Shown: piece by piece, positions 6,171 through 7,284 of the stretch
How the letters are laid out: each line of letters begins with the position of its first letter
Numbering within the stretch: the stretch's first letter is position 1
Assembly: GCA_937868675.1 (NCBI GenBank)
Contig: CALMNJ010000491.1
Span: 1-7,284, forward strand
Origin: an uncultured Bacteroidota bacterium
Lineage (GTDB): Bacteria > Bacteroidota > Bacteroidia > B-17B0 > Aurantibacillaceae
Direction of reading: 5' to 3'
DNA: 7,284 nt
Position numbers and translations under genes: made by a program
Notes under the pieces: generated by a model
The model's database searches: none
Seen by the model: only the letters and a program-made list of their open reading frames with translations
What the model was told of the DNA's origin: nothing

Positions 6171-6553
6171 TTAATCGCATCTGTGTTTGTAGTCGTTCGG
6201 ATCAAAATAATCCATGCTTAGAACACGGATACTGGTTGAGTTTGGTTCCGTTAACGGCTTAACTGATTTTGCCGAGTCTAAAAGTATCACATTATGCCCG
6301 AAACCAGAGGGGTTTATTCTTTCCTTTGTAACGCCTCTGTTCGCAGCATAATCTGCAATTTCGTTTAAATCGTGGTATTTGTTTTCTTTTCGCCGGATGA
6401 CCTCAATGATTGCGCACGGGTATTGCTTCATAAACAAAATCAATGAGTCCAGATAAAGCTTACTTTTTACGGTATCTGCTTTACCGTTCCTTAAATAACT
6501 TATATGGTTGTTTCAATATTTAGTTCAAGTTTCTGAGTCAAGCCATGTTTCAT
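6171..6553 (-). pseudogene. remnant of an OmpA-like C-terminal domain protein, apparently frameshifted
   Basis: On the minus strand the frame ending at 6171 contains 'LDSLILFMKQYP' (as in OmpA LDsLvxfLKxxP), 'IIEV', then 'EIADYAANRGVTKERINPSGFGHNVIL' in parts that match the aVxdYLvxxGvxxxRixxxGyGe block, and ends 'IRVLSMDYFDP', like the 'FRVLSxDYxP' tail of many Bacteroidota OmpA proteins. The gHTD motif and the arginine of the LSxxRA motif, which bind peptidoglycan, are absent, and NRR is replaced by NST. This frame has no ATG before 6431 (only TTGs at 6443 and 6437) and runs back to a stop near 6516. A second frame starting with ATG at 6553 reads 'LNIETTI' and stops just where a one-base shift would join it to 'SYLRNGKADT', recreating the start of an OmpA domain. 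No signal peptide is present. Alternatives: a short expressed divergent protein from TTG, or chance resemblance. Confidence 0.5.
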
Positions 6554-6756
6554 TTTATACTAAGACTAGGGAGATTGTCTGAAAACAACCTTGCATAACT
6601 GCGTTGCTTCGTACTTATTATATAAGACAGGTTTATAATAAACTGTTTAAGCCTGATATTTAACAAGTTAGCTCCTGCCCCGAAAGAAAGCACGCGGCAC
6701 TAATAGAGGCTTGAAGGCCCTGAATCGTTAAAGCAAGTTAATTTGTTAAAAATGAA
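6554..6756. other. AT-rich intergenic stretch with paired palindromes and a GC-richer patch
   Basis: No ORF of convincing length or similarity is seen on either strand. Two small inverted repeats lie side by side: CTTAT-TAT-ATAAG at 6614-6626 and ACAG(G)TTTAT with ATAAACTGT at 6627-6646. A GC-richer patch at about 6670-6725 stands out from its surroundings but contains only short open stretches. The rest is AT-rich and presumably holds the upstream regulatory region of the lipoprotein gene. Confidence 0.4.
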
Positions 6757-6764
6757 TATCTTTG
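6757..6764 (+). promoter_or_regulatory. Bacteroidota-type -7 element (TATCTTTG) upstream of the lipoprotein gene
   Basis: TATCTTTG is a full match to the TAnnTTTG -7 consensus of Bacteroidota primary-sigma promoters. The nearest TTTG upstream (6742-6745) is only 11 nt away, short of the usual 19-21, so the -33 element is poor or absent. Transcription would start near 6771, about 80 nt before the preferred lipoprotein start. Confidence 0.45.
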
Positions 6765-6853
6765 GCACGAATCCTGAAAACAGGTTAAACAAGAATTAAA
6801 TGTTAACCATGAACAAGAGAATTACAAATAACAAAAATCAAAACTTCAGAATT

Positions 6854-7284
6854 ATGAAAACCACCTCTTATCTGCTGCTTATTCCTGCAGCCACCATGCT
6901 TACCCTTGGGGCCTGTAAATCAAAAAAAGCCCCTCCGCCCCCAACCGTTCAACAGCAAACCGGAGCCGTGGAAATATCAGTTCCTTTCAGCTCTAAGGAA
7001 TATCGAAGCGATGCCGAAAACTTCAGATCGAAACAAGTAGGTAAATCCCCCGATCTGGCAACGGCTAAAAAAATTGCGTTCCAAAACGCCCGTGCCGAAA
7101 TGGCCGCCAACATCAATGCTTTGGTAAAACGTGTTACTGATCAATATACCAACCAGCGTACCGTAGGCAATGCTCAGGAGTTTGAAAATAAATTCGAAGA
7201 ACTGGCCCGCGAGGTTGTTAGCCAGGAGCTTTCGAACGTAAAAGAAATTGGTGAGAAAATTTTTAAAGAAACAGATAACACTTA
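6854..7284 (+). CDS. LPP20-like lipoprotein, 3' end outside window
   Basis: The first 143 codons of a gene cut by the window end. Residues 1-20 form a lipoprotein signal peptide (MKTTS, hydrophobic core, then the lipobox L-G-A-C with the lipidated cysteine at 21). A short Lys/Pro/Gln linker follows (KSKKAPPPP), then an alpha-helical domain with 'SKQVGKSPDLATAKKIAFQN' (59-78), 'ARAEMAANI' (79-87) and 'VKRVTDQYTNQ' (91-101). This eA-x-x-kA-x-x-nARaeLA-x-x-I pattern is that of LPP20-type lipoproteins, which sit in the outer membrane or periplasm; function poorly known. Start choice: ATGs at 6800 and 6809 are in frame and would add 18 or 15 polar residues; 6854 gives a standard signal peptide length. 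The gene appears to have its own promoter and is unrelated to fhs. Confidence 0.75.
   Translation, partial: MKTTSYLLLIPAATMLTLGACKSKKAPPPPTVQQQTGAVEISVPFSSKEYRSDAENFRSKQVGKSPDLATAKKIAFQNARAEMAANINALVKRVTDQYTNQRTVGNAQEFENKFEELAREVVSQELSNVKEIGEKIFKETDNT

Noticed and set aside
6660..6730. Possible small RNA or tRNA-like gene in the GC-richer intergenic patch
   Set aside because: No cloverleaf, no strong hairpin and no terminator follow; only short stems can be drawn.

Overview
The window reads as a chromosomal segment of a Bacteroidota bacterium (Cytophagales/Chitinophagales-like, by inference). The support is indirect. Most genes lack a Shine-Dalgarno sequence and have A-rich leaders, one upstream region has a TAnnTTTG-type -7 element, and an OmpA remnant ends with the '(F/I)RVLS.DY' tail common in Bacteroidota OmpA proteins. 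The protein families also fit. No rRNA, tRNA, CRISPR or complete mobile element is visible.

Region 1 (1-4300, all + strand) is one tightly packed operon of seven genes whose 5' end lies outside the window. In order: a GbsR/MarR-type regulator (partial), a DoxX-like membrane protein, a DUF2071 protein, a membrane-anchored SAM-methyltransferase-like protein, a four-helix membrane protein with no recognised family, a TIGR01777-type NAD(P)-binding epimerase/oxidoreductase, and a second, YqjF-type DUF2071 protein. Three junctions are ATGA stop/start overlaps, two are longer overlaps (16 and 34 nt) and one is a 3-nt gap, so translational coupling is very likely. The mix of a redox SDR, a methyltransferase, two DUF2071 proteins (acetoacetate-decarboxylase-like fold by family assignment) and two small membrane proteins under one regulator looks like a membrane-associated small-molecule or lipid modification pathway. 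No substrate can be read from the sequence. This is the best candidate here for an undescribed system.

Region 2 (4301-6127) is a single-gene unit: a promoter-like element, fhs (formate-tetrahydrofolate ligase, complete, all signatures intact) and a strong hairpin terminator that is U-flanked on both strands.

Region 3 (6128-6800) has no intact gene. It holds a minus-strand remnant of an OmpA-like C-terminal domain that appears frameshifted and has lost its peptidoglycan-binding motif, then an AT-rich stretch with two adjacent small palindromes, a short GC-richer patch and a TATCTTTG -7 element.

Region 4 (6854-end, + strand) is the 5' part of an LPP20-like lipoprotein gene cut by the window edge.
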